Positions 53,701 through 62,210 of a DNA stretch of 64,000 nucleotides are shown piece after piece; the stretch's first letter is position 1, and every line of letters begins with the position of its first letter. This stretch comes from CALBZG01 sp964486295. GTDB lineage: Bacteria; Bacillota; Clostridia; Peptostreptococcales; Anaerovoracaceae. The notes below the pieces were generated by a model, which saw only the letters and a program-made list of their open reading frames with translations, did no database searches and was not told where the DNA came from. A program made the position numbers and the translations under genes. The stretch is from the NCBI GenBank assembly GCA_964486295.1, contig CAZAMF010000007.1, positions 1 to 64,000 on the forward strand, given 5' to 3'.

Positions 53701-54319
53701 GCTGAAGCGTACCGATTCTTGTTTCAATTTCACAGATAATATCGTTCACCCGTTCAAGCTGCTGATTTGATGAGGCCAGTTTTCGCTCAGTTTCGGCTTT
53801 CCTGTTTCTGTATGTGACGATTCCTGCTGCGGATTCGAATATTTCTCTTCTCGATTCTGTTTTGTTGCTGATGATATCGGATATTTTTCCCTGCCTGATA
53901 ATGCTGTATCCTTCTACGCCAATGCCTGTGTCCATGATCAGGTCGCGAACGTCGCGCAATCTGCACTGGCTGTTGTTGATAGCATATTCGCTCTCTCCGG
54001 ATCGGTACATTCTCCTGGTGATTGCCACCTCGTTGTAATCGATGGGCAACAGTCCTTTTGTATTGTCGATGACTAAAGTCACTTCTGCCATTCCGCGGGA
54101 TTTTCTGGAAGCTGTTCCGGCAAAAATTACCTCGTCCATCTTGCCGCCTCTTAGCATTTTAGGGCTTTGTTCACCCAGTACCCAGCTGATTGCATCACTG
54201 ATATTGCTTTTACCCGAACCGTTCGGCCCGATGATACATGTGATCCCGTCATTTAATTCGATGGTCACAGGTTCGGCAAAGGATTTGAATCCCTGCATTT
54301 CTATTCTTTTAAAATACAA
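50753..54319 (-). CDS. smc: Chromosome segregation protein SMC
   Basis: The condensin ATPase that compacts and segregates the chromosome. In the 1188-residue product the N-terminal Walker A GPNGSGKSNI is at residues 31-40, followed by long coiled coils around a hinge (about 500-680, with GGSIQN and GGRHK). The C-terminal head has the LSGGEKTMTAIAL signature and ILDEIEASLDESN Walker B. I start it at TTG 54319, where AAGGAG lies eight bases upstream and homology (YFKRIEMQGFKSF) begins. The frame extends to 54355 but adds nothing conserved. It overlaps the rnc end by 11 bp. Confidence 0.96.
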   Translation of the reverse strand: MYFKRIEMQGFKSFAEPVTIELNDGITCIIGPNGSGKSNISDAISWVLGEQSPKMLRGGKMDEVIFAGTASRKSRGMAEVTLVIDNTKGLLPIDYNEVAITRRMYRSGESEYAINNSQCRLRDVRDLIMDTGIGVEGYSIIRQGKISDIISNKTESRREIFESAAGIVTYRNRKAETERKLASSNQQLERVNDIICEIETRIGTLQQESEKASEYLKLRERFKELEINITLRNIEKLETNTEAIIRELEVSTEEIKKIRERKETIDKEVNESREKNESLETLSEQASVKHLALIDEINTLAGRNRIDTEKLTNLAANAERLEQELQELSEKLQREEKNAEAQYALKAEAEKKLFGLKSELDKKVIEHAERTAAYASALAGIESEKNEIFTLLTSEANKRAEAASIGNLKSGLIKRKNQLLDEKTKAEAEIHNLTGNIEIITTGKGESESRLGEAKTRLSTIKLDQTDLMVKDRQANKEIEQLKVELGRLLSRKKTIEEMEANYEGYNNAVKYIMKSGLRGLHGTVADLIKVPAGFEVAIETALGGSIQNIVCETDQDAGEAINALKENRAGRLTFLPVSSIRADGFSKDKGLLGSQGVKGFAVDRIDFEETYRNVMEYLLGRVVIVDSMNHAVRLSKESKGLRFVTLEGEFINANGAITGGRHKNNSGNLLERKAEIDTLEIKINENKAILSKMEEDLDFTKELLKSSLETQSELELEIRDIEIEVHTKKTQIESMKESLSSIESLQTARDRELRNIEAETVHSTEMEEALIAQAKEVSERAGKIEREIEQALTLHENQKQKIEDLSEEITKSRMAASSCESGKQGIDTLIAMINRSIADMRAEKTLKERLLETYRSEKKQILEGSGAFTDQIKQKENDKQKIENYINELKEEKASVFARFNKATLEKEKLDDRLEVLSAMRLDLEIRRGKNETLIETYKEKIWDDFEISYVHALELKKKEFIISNALKEDKEIRNMMKELGEVNIGAIAEYSQVRQRYEFLTGQRTDILEAVSTLKKIIDDTDKIIRERFKQSFEEVSANFERFFKELFGGGNAKLLLEDGERPLDSDIEIVAQPPGKKLSNISLLSGGEKTMTAIALMFAVLKTKPTPFCILDEIEASLDESNINRFIKTLKNFGEDIQFALVTHQKATMEHADSLYGVTMAEQGISKVISLKLGDEFDLGENKWN

Positions 54320-55007
54320 TGCTGCCTCTCCTTTCAAGAGCTTTTCTCGCCGCATTCTGCTCTGCTTCTTTTTTGCTCAATCCCTTGCCTACGCCGATCA
54401 CAACATCGTTCAGCACAAATTCCACCGTAAAAGTCTTTTTATGATCGGGGCCTTCTTCATTGACGACCCTGTAATAAAAGCCCTTTTCACCCTGTGCCTG
54501 CAGAAGCTCCTGAAGGCTGGTCTTAAAATCTGCGCTGCTGCCTCTTTGACTCGACTCTTCGATCCTATCAGTGAAATGTCTGAGTATAAATGACTTGGCC
54601 TCGCCATACCCTCCATCCAAATAGATCGCCCCAATCAAAGCCTCCATTGCATCCGCAATGATGGAGTCCTTATTGACTCCTCCAGTTCTGATTTCACCGA
54701 TTCCAAGCAGGATATCTTCCCCGATGCCGATTCGCTTTCCTACAGACGCCAAAGACTCGGCGCATACGACTCTAGCCCTTATTTTAGTTAGCCTGCCCTC
54801 TTCCATCAGAGGCAGACTCGTGTACAGCTCTTCGCTGATTATAGCGTCCAACAATGCATCTCCCAGGAATTCCAGCCTTTGATTGCTTTTTACAACTTGT
54901 TCGGCTTTGTTTTTAATATAGGAGGCATGTGTCAAAGCATTTTCCAAAAGAAACCGGTTATTGAAAACATAACCCAGTTTGCCTTCAATGCTATTCAATA
55001 TTCTCAA
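54309..55007 (-). CDS. rnc: Ribonuclease III
   Basis: Cuts double-stranded RNA in rRNA processing and decay. The 232-residue product has the signature RLEFLGDALLDAII near residues 44-57, the acidic DAMEALIGAIYLDGG motif, and a C-terminal double-strand RNA-binding domain from about residue 160. It overlaps plsX by 17 bp upstream and smc downstream. The acpP and fab genes usually placed between plsX and rnc are absent. Confidence 0.96.
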   Translation of the reverse strand: MRILNSIEGKLGYVFNNRFLLENALTHASYIKNKAEQVVKSNQRLEFLGDALLDAIISEELYTSLPLMEEGRLTKIRARVVCAESLASVGKRIGIGEDILLGIGEIRTGGVNKDSIIADAMEALIGAIYLDGGYGEAKSFILRHFTDRIEESSQRGSSADFKTSLQELLQAQGEKGFYYRVVNEEGPDHKKTFTVEFVLNDVVIGVGKGLSKKEAEQNAARKALERRGSIVF

Positions 55008-56004
55008 TCCTCTCCAATTCGGCGATGGCTTTCTCGATGGTTTCCACTACTTTGCCTTCCATGAATGGAACCGCTCTGATAATGGAGTTCATTACGGCCT
55101 TTTCATTGGAGGATCCATGCATTTTCACGATCGGGCCTTTGATACCCAGGAGAGGCGCACCGCCATACTCTGAGTAATCGAATTCTTCTTTAAGTTCGAT
55201 TAATTTTTTATATAATAAGGCTGCTCCGACTTTTGCTACAAAGCCTGAGGTTAATTTTTCCTTCACTGTGCTGAAGATGCTCATGGCCAGCCCTTCAGTA
55301 AGTTTTAGAATGACATTGCCGACAAAACCATCGGCAACAATGACATCGCAAGCACCGTTTGGGATCTCCCGCGCTTCGATGTTTCCAACAAAATTAAGAT
55401 TGCTTTTCTGAAGCAGTTTATAGGCCTCTTTGGTCATCGAGTTTCCCTTCTGCTCCTCCACGCCGATATTGACAAGCCCGACTTTGGGATTTTCAATCCC
55501 CATGACCTTTTTCATGTAGATATCCCCCATGCAGGCGAATTGCAGAAGGTTGGCCGCCCTGCATTCCGAATTGGCTCCGGCATCCACCAGAAGGGATACC
55601 CCTTTGCCGAGTATAGGATATACACTGGCTATTGCGGGTCTGTCGATCCCGTCAATAGCTTTCAATATGAATAATCCGGCAGCCATCATGGCTCCGGTGG
55701 AACCTGCGGAGATAAACAAATCACCTTCACCGTTATTGAGCATGGTGATCCCTTTGACCAGAGATGAATCCAGCTTTGTTCTGACGGCTTTCACCGGCGC
55801 CTCTTCGTTTGAGATCACTTCTGAAGTATGTATAACAGAAATTTTTGACCGGTCATACTCGTATTTGTCCAGCTCGGGCCGAATAAGATTTTCATCACCC
55901 AGGATCACAATTTCATGCTGAATTTTTGCGGCGGCGTCTACCGCGCCCTTTACTGCAGCATGGGGTGCGTTGTCCCCACCCATTCCATCTAGCAATATCT
56001 TCAT
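54991..56004 (-). CDS. plsX: Phosphate acyltransferase PlsX
   Basis: Converts acyl-ACP to acyl phosphate for PlsY. The 337-residue protein has DGMGGDNAP near residues 6-14, SAGSTGAMMAAG, VDAGANSECRA and ADGFVGNVILKLTEG. GGAGG lies upstream of the ATG. The GNAT gene ends one base before it, and rnc overlaps its 3' end. Confidence 0.96.
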   Translation of the reverse strand: MKILLDGMGGDNAPHAAVKGAVDAAAKIQHEIVILGDENLIRPELDKYEYDRSKISVIHTSEVISNEEAPVKAVRTKLDSSLVKGITMLNNGEGDLFISAGSTGAMMAAGLFILKAIDGIDRPAIASVYPILGKGVSLLVDAGANSECRAANLLQFACMGDIYMKKVMGIENPKVGLVNIGVEEQKGNSMTKEAYKLLQKSNLNFVGNIEAREIPNGACDVIVADGFVGNVILKLTEGLAMSIFSTVKEKLTSGFVAKVGAALLYKKLIELKEEFDYSEYGGAPLLGIKGPIVKMHGSSNEKAVMNSIIRAVPFMEGKVVETIEKAIAELERIENIE

Positions 56005-56005
56005 T

Positions 56006-56524
56006 TTAAACCTCCAGCTTCATTATTTCGGGGTGACATCCGGCTCCGTACTGCGGGCAAGACAAGCATTCAAAAAAACGAGGCGCTTGCTCTGCTTCTA
56101 TGGCTTTAAATCCTGCCTTCCTGAAAAATCCGGGTGCTCTTGCTACCAGATAAATACAATTGCCATCCAGTTCTTTGACTTCCTTGATTGCCTTTTCCAA
56201 GAGTAATTTGCCCAACTTTTCTTTCCGGTAGTCTGTGTTGATGGCGATTCCGTCGATAATAAATTCTCCTTCACGAATGGCTAGAACACATGCGCCCAGC
56301 AGTTTGCCATCCGATTGTCTGGTAACCTCCCAGCATTTTACAATGTCGGTTGAAACAGGTTCTTCACCGGAATATTCAATTTCATTTTCAATAAAGAAAG
56401 GAACGAGTTTGTCGTAATCTGTGGTGGCTCTCATGACCAGTTTGACTTTTTTCAGCCGGCAATCCAGCTCACAGGTCGGACAATCAAAGGCGCAATCCTC
56501 ATTCATCCAATCAGTCCCTACCAT
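56006..56524 (-). CDS. GNAT family acetyltransferase with terminal cysteine clusters
   Basis: A 172-residue GNAT-fold protein. The acetyl-CoA region YRKEKLGKLLLEKAI lies near residues 104-118, and FFRKAGF follows at about 132-138. The termini are unusual. The N-terminus holds C11, C15, C18 and C22, with spacing C-x3-C-x2-C-x3-C. The C-terminus holds C153, C156 and C163. Together these could bind a metal or an iron-sulfur cluster, but no such role is known to me. The acceptor substrate is unknown. It overlaps the lipid-kinase gene by 7 bp and is followed by plsX. Confidence 0.78.
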   Translation of the reverse strand: MVGTDWMNEDCAFDCPTCELDCRLKKVKLVMRATTDYDKLVPFFIENEIEYSGEEPVSTDIVKCWEVTRQSDGKLLGACVLAIREGEFIIDGIAINTDYRKEKLGKLLLEKAIKEVKELDGNCIYLVARAPGFFRKAGFKAIEAEQAPRFFECLSCPQYGAGCHPEIMKLEV

Positions 56525-57444
56525 ATGGCTCCTCTCATATTGTCTCTTACTGTAAATATCTGAAGTCTATTGGGAAGAACTGTAAAATGCAAAGGCATTT
56601 TTTCTCCCGCCTCACCGTCTACATCCGTTCCGAATTCGTCATCGGACTCCAGCCAAAGCTCTTCGGTCTTAAAATGCAGCACGTTTCTATTCCTTTGATG
56701 GTTTCCTTGAAGATAATTGATGATAAGCGGCCCGAATTCAGTGAGGGGCATTTTCTTAAATACGATTACATTCAGTTTGCCGTCGTCAATTTCCGAGTCA
56801 GGAGAGATTCTTCGGAAGCCTCCCGCTGAAGCCCCGTTCATCACAAGCATAAAATACATCTTACCTTCAAAATTTACTTCTTTTGACTTGATTTTTATTG
56901 AAAGAGGCCTCAGATTTGCAACTTCTGTCAGACCTGTCAGATAATATGCCAGTGCCCCCAGTGTATTTTTGAGATTCGGATCGGTCTTCTGGCTTACATC
57001 AACCATCATTCCCATTGCCGCTACGTTGATAAATGCTCGATTGTTGACCAAGCCAACATCTACGTTCGTTAAATGATCCCCAAGGGCAATATCGGTCATT
57101 TCCGTTATCCCCAGCGGCAGTTCCAAAAAATGGGCGAAATCATTGGCAGTGCCTGCCGGGAAGATGGACAATGGCAGCCGGATATTGTTTTCTATCATGG
57201 CGTTGACGCAGATATTGACTGTGCCGTCACCACCTGCTGCGATGATCTGCCTGTACTCGCTCTGGTCTATTCCCGAAAGGATCCGGCTCAGCATATTCCC
57301 GTATTCCGCCCGGACCGGCACAACACATAAGTCTTTCATCTGGCATCTTTCGATGACATAATCGAGATTGCTCTTAAAAAGGCCGTTTCCCGCATGAGGA
57401 TTATAAAAAAACAGTACTTTCTCAACCGGTTTCTTTTCCGTCAT
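56518..57444 (-). CDS. YegS/DagK family lipid kinase
   Basis: A 308-residue diacylglycerol-kinase-type enzyme. The catalytic GGDGTVN motif lies near residues 72-78, with FNPHAGNG-like YNPHAGNG at 14-21 and the FPAGTANDFA segment near 96-105. The C-terminal beta-rich domain has the DGKLNVIVF and GEAGEKMP motifs. Its neighbours in phospholipid synthesis suit a role in recycling diacylglycerol to phosphatidate, but other lipids are possible. The start has GGGAGA upstream and overlaps folC by 23 bp. Confidence 0.88.
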   Translation of the reverse strand: MTEKKPVEKVLFFYNPHAGNGLFKSNLDYVIERCQMKDLCVVPVRAEYGNMLSRILSGIDQSEYRQIIAAGGDGTVNICVNAMIENNIRLPLSIFPAGTANDFAHFLELPLGITEMTDIALGDHLTNVDVGLVNNRAFINVAAMGMMVDVSQKTDPNLKNTLGALAYYLTGLTEVANLRPLSIKIKSKEVNFEGKMYFMLVMNGASAGGFRRISPDSEIDDGKLNVIVFKKMPLTEFGPLIINYLQGNHQRNRNVLHFKTEELWLESDDEFGTDVDGEAGEKMPLHFTVLPNRLQIFTVRDNMRGAIW

Positions 57445-58735
57445 TTCTCAAAATCTCCCTGATTTTACCAACTAAGTATAAAGAGCCTCCGAATAAAACC
57501 ACGTCATAATGATCTTTTTTAGATATTTCGATGGCCAGATCACAAGCTTTTTTCAAGTCAGGTACTTCGCACACCCGTTTTCCTCTATTTTTTAATCTTG
57601 CATACAATTCTTCTGATCCCAGCGCCCGCGTACTGGCAGGTTGCGTGGCTATAAAATCATCCGCGATATCCGAAAAGGCGTCCAGCATGGCATCTATCTC
57701 TTTATCCGCCAGGATACCCACGACCATCAGTGTTTTACTTTCCGGAAATATTTCGGCCATGGTATCAGCAAGGGCCTCCGCGCCGGCTTTATTATGAGCG
57801 CCATCCAGGATCCAATAAGGGTTTTCTTTTAGGATTTCAAAGCGCGCCGGCTGTCTTGCCTTTTTCATGCCTTCATAAAATTTTTCTTTGCTGACCTTGA
57901 TCAGACCGGCTTTTCGCAGAACCTCCAACGCCGTCACCGCCGTTACAGCATTCCTGACCTGATGGGCACCCAGCATCGATATGGCGAGATTACTGTAATC
58001 CGTGCCATATATCTTCAGGTCGAAAGCCTGTCCCCATAGGTCTTTATATAAATTCCTGTGTTTTATCCTGCTGGCGTCATAGAGAGGAGCTTTGACTTCA
58101 TAAGCTTTACGCGCGATCACTTTTGCCGCATCGGGATCATCCACATTTACAACAACCGGTACGCCCGCCTTTATGATTCCGGCTTTTTCCGCCGCTATCT
58201 CACTCAGGGTGTTCCCCAACTTATCCATATGATCATATGAAATGGATGTAATAATGGATATGACAGGTTTTTCGATTACATTCGTTGAATCTCCCGATCC
58301 GCCCAGACCCACTTCCAGAACCACGAAATCACACGCTTGTTCTTTAAAATAGCAAAAAGCAATAGCCGTCACTATCTCAAATTCCGTCGGTGATTCGGAT
58401 CCTTCTGCTATCATTGCCTCGGCGGCAGAGATCACGATTTCTGTATGTTTCTCCAAATCTTCGTCCGAAATGAGCACACTCCCGCATTCCATACGTTCGT
58501 TGAACACTTCAATATATGGAGAAATATACAAGCCCGCGTTATAGCCGTTTGCCAGGAGTGTTTCGTAAATATAACGGCAGACCGAGCCTTTGCCGTTGGT
58601 TCCGGCAACGTGTATGACTCTGAGTTCCTTTTCGGGGTTCCCGAGCTTGGAAAGAAGTGTTGTCATCCTCTCCAGACCCAGTTTGCTTCCGAATCTTTCA
58701 AATTTAGCGATTTTTGATATTGCAGTCGTCTTCAT
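57422..58735 (-). CDS. folC: Folylpolyglutamate synthase / dihydrofolate synthase
   Basis: Adds glutamates to folates, and may also make dihydrofolate from dihydropteroate. The 437-residue Mur-ligase-fold protein has the ATP loop HVAGTNGKGSV near residues 42-52, the conserved EVGLGGSGDSTNV segment and the C-terminal WILDGAHNKAG motif. Its start ATG overlaps the valS stop (TAATG), and no strong ribosome binding site is seen, so it likely depends on coupling to valS, the usual partner. Confidence 0.94.
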   Translation of the reverse strand: MKTTAISKIAKFERFGSKLGLERMTTLLSKLGNPEKELRVIHVAGTNGKGSVCRYIYETLLANGYNAGLYISPYIEVFNERMECGSVLISDEDLEKHTEIVISAAEAMIAEGSESPTEFEIVTAIAFCYFKEQACDFVVLEVGLGGSGDSTNVIEKPVISIITSISYDHMDKLGNTLSEIAAEKAGIIKAGVPVVVNVDDPDAAKVIARKAYEVKAPLYDASRIKHRNLYKDLWGQAFDLKIYGTDYSNLAISMLGAHQVRNAVTAVTALEVLRKAGLIKVSKEKFYEGMKKARQPARFEILKENPYWILDGAHNKAGAEALADTMAEIFPESKTLMVVGILADKEIDAMLDAFSDIADDFIATQPASTRALGSEELYARLKNRGKRVCEVPDLKKACDLAIEISKKDHYDVVLFGGSLYLVGKIREILRNDGKETG

Positions 58736-61407
58736 TAAAGTTTCTTTTCAACCATCGCAAGACGAGCTGTTACTTTTTCCAGCATGTCTTCGTATTTGGC
58801 CTGTTTTTCCTTTTCTTCATTGATCACTTGTTCTGGTGCTTTTGCGATAAAGCCCTGATTCGCAAGTTTTCCGGCCACTCTGGCAACCTCGTTTTCAAGG
58901 CGTGCTTTTTCCCTGGACAATCTGTCGAATTCTGCTTTGTAGTCCAGCAAATCCTCCAGCGGTATCAAAATGGTGGCTCCGCTGATTTCTGCCGACATCA
59001 CTTCTTCCGGCGCTTTCGTTCTGTCGCTGATGAAATCGATTTCCGTGATGTTAGCCAGATTTTTAATATAGCGTTCTCCATTTTTTATCTTCTCTGATTT
59101 GCTTCCATCCGCGATGATCACCGCTCTTAATTTCCTGCTCGGGGCGGCTTCCGCCTCTGATCTGATATTCCTGATGGCTCTGATGGCTTCCATTGCCAGA
59201 TCAATAGCCGCAGTTTCGTCCTCATAAATTTTCTCATCGGTGAAGGAAGGCCACGTTTCTTTGATCAGGTATCCATCCGGATTGCTATCGTTATGTTCCG
59301 TTGGCAGATAACTCCAAATTTCTTCCGTGATAAATGGCATAAACGGATGCAGCATTTTCAGCTGGTCCTTTAACGTCTTCACAAGAACGCCCCTGGCAGT
59401 TTTTTTATCTTCCTCATCCTCACCGTACAGTCTGCTCTTGACAAATTCAATATACCAGTCGCAGTATTCATTCCAAAGGATATCGTAGACCCGCTGTCCG
59501 GCAAGTGCCAAATCGAATTTTTCCAAAGCTTTTGTGACATATGCGGCGGCATCATTCACTCTGGAGAGCATCCATTTATCTTCATCCTTCAATTGCTCCA
59601 GTGAGGTTTCTTTGAAGTTGCCGTTTTCGTCCTGAAGGTTCATGATAACAAAACGGGATGCGTTCCAAAGTTTATTCGCAAAATTTCTGGCGCTTTCCAG
59701 TTTTTCAATTTTGAATCTCATATCGTTGCCCGGGGTAGATCCCGTCATCAGCATGAATCTCAAAGCATCTGCGCCGTATTGTTCAATCACTTCCAGAGGA
59801 TCGATGCCGTTACCCAAAGATTTGCTCATTTTCCGTCCTTCGGCGTCGCGAACCAGTCCGTGTACAAAAACATATTTGAAAGGTGCCTCGCCAGTGGCTT
59901 CCAATGCCGAAAACACCATCCTGACGACCCAGAAAAATATAATATCATATCCCGTTACCAGCACATCCGTTGGATAAAAATATTCAAGATCCGGTGTCTT
60001 GTCCGGCCAGCCAAGAGTTGAAAACGGCCAGAGGCCAGAGGAAAACCAAGTATCAAGAACATCTTCGTCCTGTCTTACCGGCCCCCCGCAATTCGGGCAG
60101 CTCTCCGGAGCCGTTGTATCCACGGTGATTTCGCCGCATGCGTCGCAATAGTAGGCTGGAATTCGGTGTCCCCACCATAATTGCCTGGATATACACCAAT
60201 CTCTTATATTTTCAAGCCAATGCACATAAATCTTTTCAAATCTTTCAGGCACATGCATCAGTTTTCCGTTTTTTGCCACATCAAGCGCCGGCTTGGCCAA
60301 GGATTCCATTGCAACAAACCATTGATCCGATAGCATCGGCTCAACAATTGTTCTGCATCGGTAACACTCTCCGGTCGGTATAACTTTTTCTTCAGTCTTG
60401 ACCAGATAGCCCGCATCCGTCAGATCCTTCACCCAGGCTTTTCTGCATTCAAAACGATCCATGCCCTGGTATTTGCCTGCCAGTTCGTTCATGGTTGCAT
60501 CCGCGTTGATACAGCTTAATCTTTCCAATCCATGTCTTTCACCGACCTCGAAATCGTTCGGGTCATGTGCCGGAGTAATTTTTACAGCTCCCGTTCCTTT
60601 TTCAGGATCCGGGTAGGGGTCCGCGATTATCGGAATTTCTCTGCCAACCAGCGGCAGAAGGACCTTTTTACCGATCATGCTCTGGTATCGTTCATCATCA
60701 GGGTGAACAGCGATGGCGATGTCGCCGAACATAGTTTCCGGTCTGGATGTGGCAACAACGATCCCTTCTCCTCCGTTTTCTACAGACGGATATCGGAAAT
60801 ACCAGTAAGAACCGTTTTTATCCTCATGTTCGACTTCGGCATCTGATAATGCCGAACCGCAAGTCGGACACCAGTTGATCAATCTGTTGCCCCTGTAAAT
60901 CAGCCCTTTCCTGTAGAGCCTGACGAAGAACTCATTTACCGCCCTGTTACAGCCTTCATCCATGGTGAAGCGTTCTCTTTCCCAGTCGCAGGAGTCTCCG
61001 AGTTTTCTGCATTGCTGAGTAATCATACCTCCATAGATTCTTTTCCATTCCCAGGCTCTCTTGAGAAATTCTTCCCGGCCTATGTCCTCTTTTTCCAGCC
61101 CCTCTTCATTTCTCAGCTTTTCAACCACTTTTACTTCTGTGGCGATGCTGGCATGATCCGATCCCGGCAGCCATAGAGAGCTATAACCCTGCATTCTTTT
61201 AAATCTTGTTAAAACATCCTGCATGGTCTGGTCAAGAGCGTGTCCCATGTGGAGCTGACCAGTAATATTCGGAGGCGGCATCACGATCGTAAAAGGTTTC
61301 TTATCCGGGTCACACTCTGCTCTGAACGCGCCTTTGGATTCCCATTCGCTATATATTCGATCCTCAAATTCTTTCGGATTATATGTTTTCGATAAGTTTT
61401 TTTCCAT
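58735..61407 (-). CDS. valS: Valyl-tRNA synthetase
   Basis: A class I synthetase of 890 residues. The HIGH motif is in PPNITGQLHMGHAL near residues 41-54 and the KMSKS motif is in RKMSKSLGNG near 520-529. An editing CP1 domain lies between them. The ValRS-specific C-terminal coiled-coil arm occupies the last 65 residues or so. Only 59 bp separates it from larC, so there is no room for a T-box leader. Confidence 0.97.
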   Translation of the reverse strand: MEKNLSKTYNPKEFEDRIYSEWESKGAFRAECDPDKKPFTIVMPPPNITGQLHMGHALDQTMQDVLTRFKRMQGYSSLWLPGSDHASIATEVKVVEKLRNEEGLEKEDIGREEFLKRAWEWKRIYGGMITQQCRKLGDSCDWERERFTMDEGCNRAVNEFFVRLYRKGLIYRGNRLINWCPTCGSALSDAEVEHEDKNGSYWYFRYPSVENGGEGIVVATSRPETMFGDIAIAVHPDDERYQSMIGKKVLLPLVGREIPIIADPYPDPEKGTGAVKITPAHDPNDFEVGERHGLERLSCINADATMNELAGKYQGMDRFECRKAWVKDLTDAGYLVKTEEKVIPTGECYRCRTIVEPMLSDQWFVAMESLAKPALDVAKNGKLMHVPERFEKIYVHWLENIRDWCISRQLWWGHRIPAYYCDACGEITVDTTAPESCPNCGGPVRQDEDVLDTWFSSGLWPFSTLGWPDKTPDLEYFYPTDVLVTGYDIIFFWVVRMVFSALEATGEAPFKYVFVHGLVRDAEGRKMSKSLGNGIDPLEVIEQYGADALRFMLMTGSTPGNDMRFKIEKLESARNFANKLWNASRFVIMNLQDENGNFKETSLEQLKDEDKWMLSRVNDAAAYVTKALEKFDLALAGQRVYDILWNEYCDWYIEFVKSRLYGEDEEDKKTARGVLVKTLKDQLKMLHPFMPFITEEIWSYLPTEHNDSNPDGYLIKETWPSFTDEKIYEDETAAIDLAMEAIRAIRNIRSEAEAAPSRKLRAVIIADGSKSEKIKNGERYIKNLANITEIDFISDRTKAPEEVMSAEISGATILIPLEDLLDYKAEFDRLSREKARLENEVARVAGKLANQGFIAKAPEQVINEEKEKQAKYEDMLEKVTARLAMVEKKL

Positions 61408-61466
61408 ACTCCTGCTCCTTAAGATATATTTATAATTTTTGTTTTGTACAAAGCTGAGAGACCATC

Positions 61467-62210
61467 TTATTGCTCGGTCAAAAATACTTTGAGGCCTCCA
61501 AGTCCGGTATCTTTTCCGCCATATCCGGTCCCGGCGGCAATTATATGCCCTGCCGGTTCTCCAAGCCGGGCATGCAGCCCTTCCAGGACGCCGAGCCCTG
61601 TCGGGGTAACCAATTCGCTCTCAATATCTTCTTGTACAAACTTCAATTCTGATTTTTTCATCATCGCCGATACCGCCGGTACCGGCACAGGCACAATGCC
61701 GTGGCTGCATATTGTCGTCCCGTGGCCGTCATGGATCTCTGAGCAGACCACCTGTTCTATATCAAGGCCGTCAATATAAACCGCTATGCCGATTATATTC
61801 ATAATTGCTTCCATGCGGCCGACTTCATGAAAATGCACCGTTTCGGGATTTTCTCCGTGAACTTCAGCCTCCGCTTCCGCTATGACTTTATAAATATTAT
61901 TTGCGTATTCTTTTGCGTTTGCAGAAATCGGCGCCTCCCCGACTATCTCAAGCACTTCTTGCAGACTCCGGTGAGAGTGCTCGACTTGATTCAGGCTGCA
62001 ATGACTATGTTCATGTTCATGGGCATCGGCATGGTGGTGTAGGTCCTCTTCAAGATCTTGATGCTCAATATCGTGATCATGTTGCATCGCCTGTGTATCA
62101 GCAAGAGGTTCCTCCTCTTTCATCATGTGGTCGACTCGCATATCGACCAGAGCTTTCAGGACCATATCGGCTGAAATTCCGGCTTTGCAATCAATATACA
62201 GACTTCTCAT
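61467..62210 (-). CDS. larC: LarC-type nickel insertion protein, N-terminal half only
   Basis: LarC makes the nickel-pincer cofactor of lactate racemase and related enzymes. This 247-residue product covers only the LarC1 part: YIDCKAGISADM near the N-terminus, a histidine-rich stretch with about a dozen His (about residues 30-75), VHFHEVGRMEAIMNIIG, and the terminal GTGYGGKDTGLGG. Full LarC continues with a second domain of about 150 residues, in some species by a frameshift. Here the stop is followed after 59 bp by valS, so the second half is missing. I start it at ATG 62210 with AGAGGA nine bases upstream, overlapping folD by 20 bp. Confidence 0.82.
   Translation of the reverse strand: MRSLYIDCKAGISADMVLKALVDMRVDHMMKEEEPLADTQAMQHDHDIEHQDLEEDLHHHADAHEHEHSHCSLNQVEHSHRSLQEVLEIVGEAPISANAKEYANNIYKVIAEAEAEVHGENPETVHFHEVGRMEAIMNIIGIAVYIDGLDIEQVVCSEIHDGHGTTICSHGIVPVPVPAVSAMMKKSELKFVQEDIESELVTPTGLGVLEGLHARLGEPAGHIIAAGTGYGGKDTGLGGLKVFLTEQ

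Noticed and set aside
61408..61466. Programmed frameshift leading from larC into a LarC2 domain
   Set aside because: Only 59 bp remain before the valS start, far too little for LarC2, and the valS frame is entirely ValRS.
61408..61466. T-box leader for valS
   Set aside because: The gap is too short for a T-box and shows no specifier stem or terminator/antiterminator.
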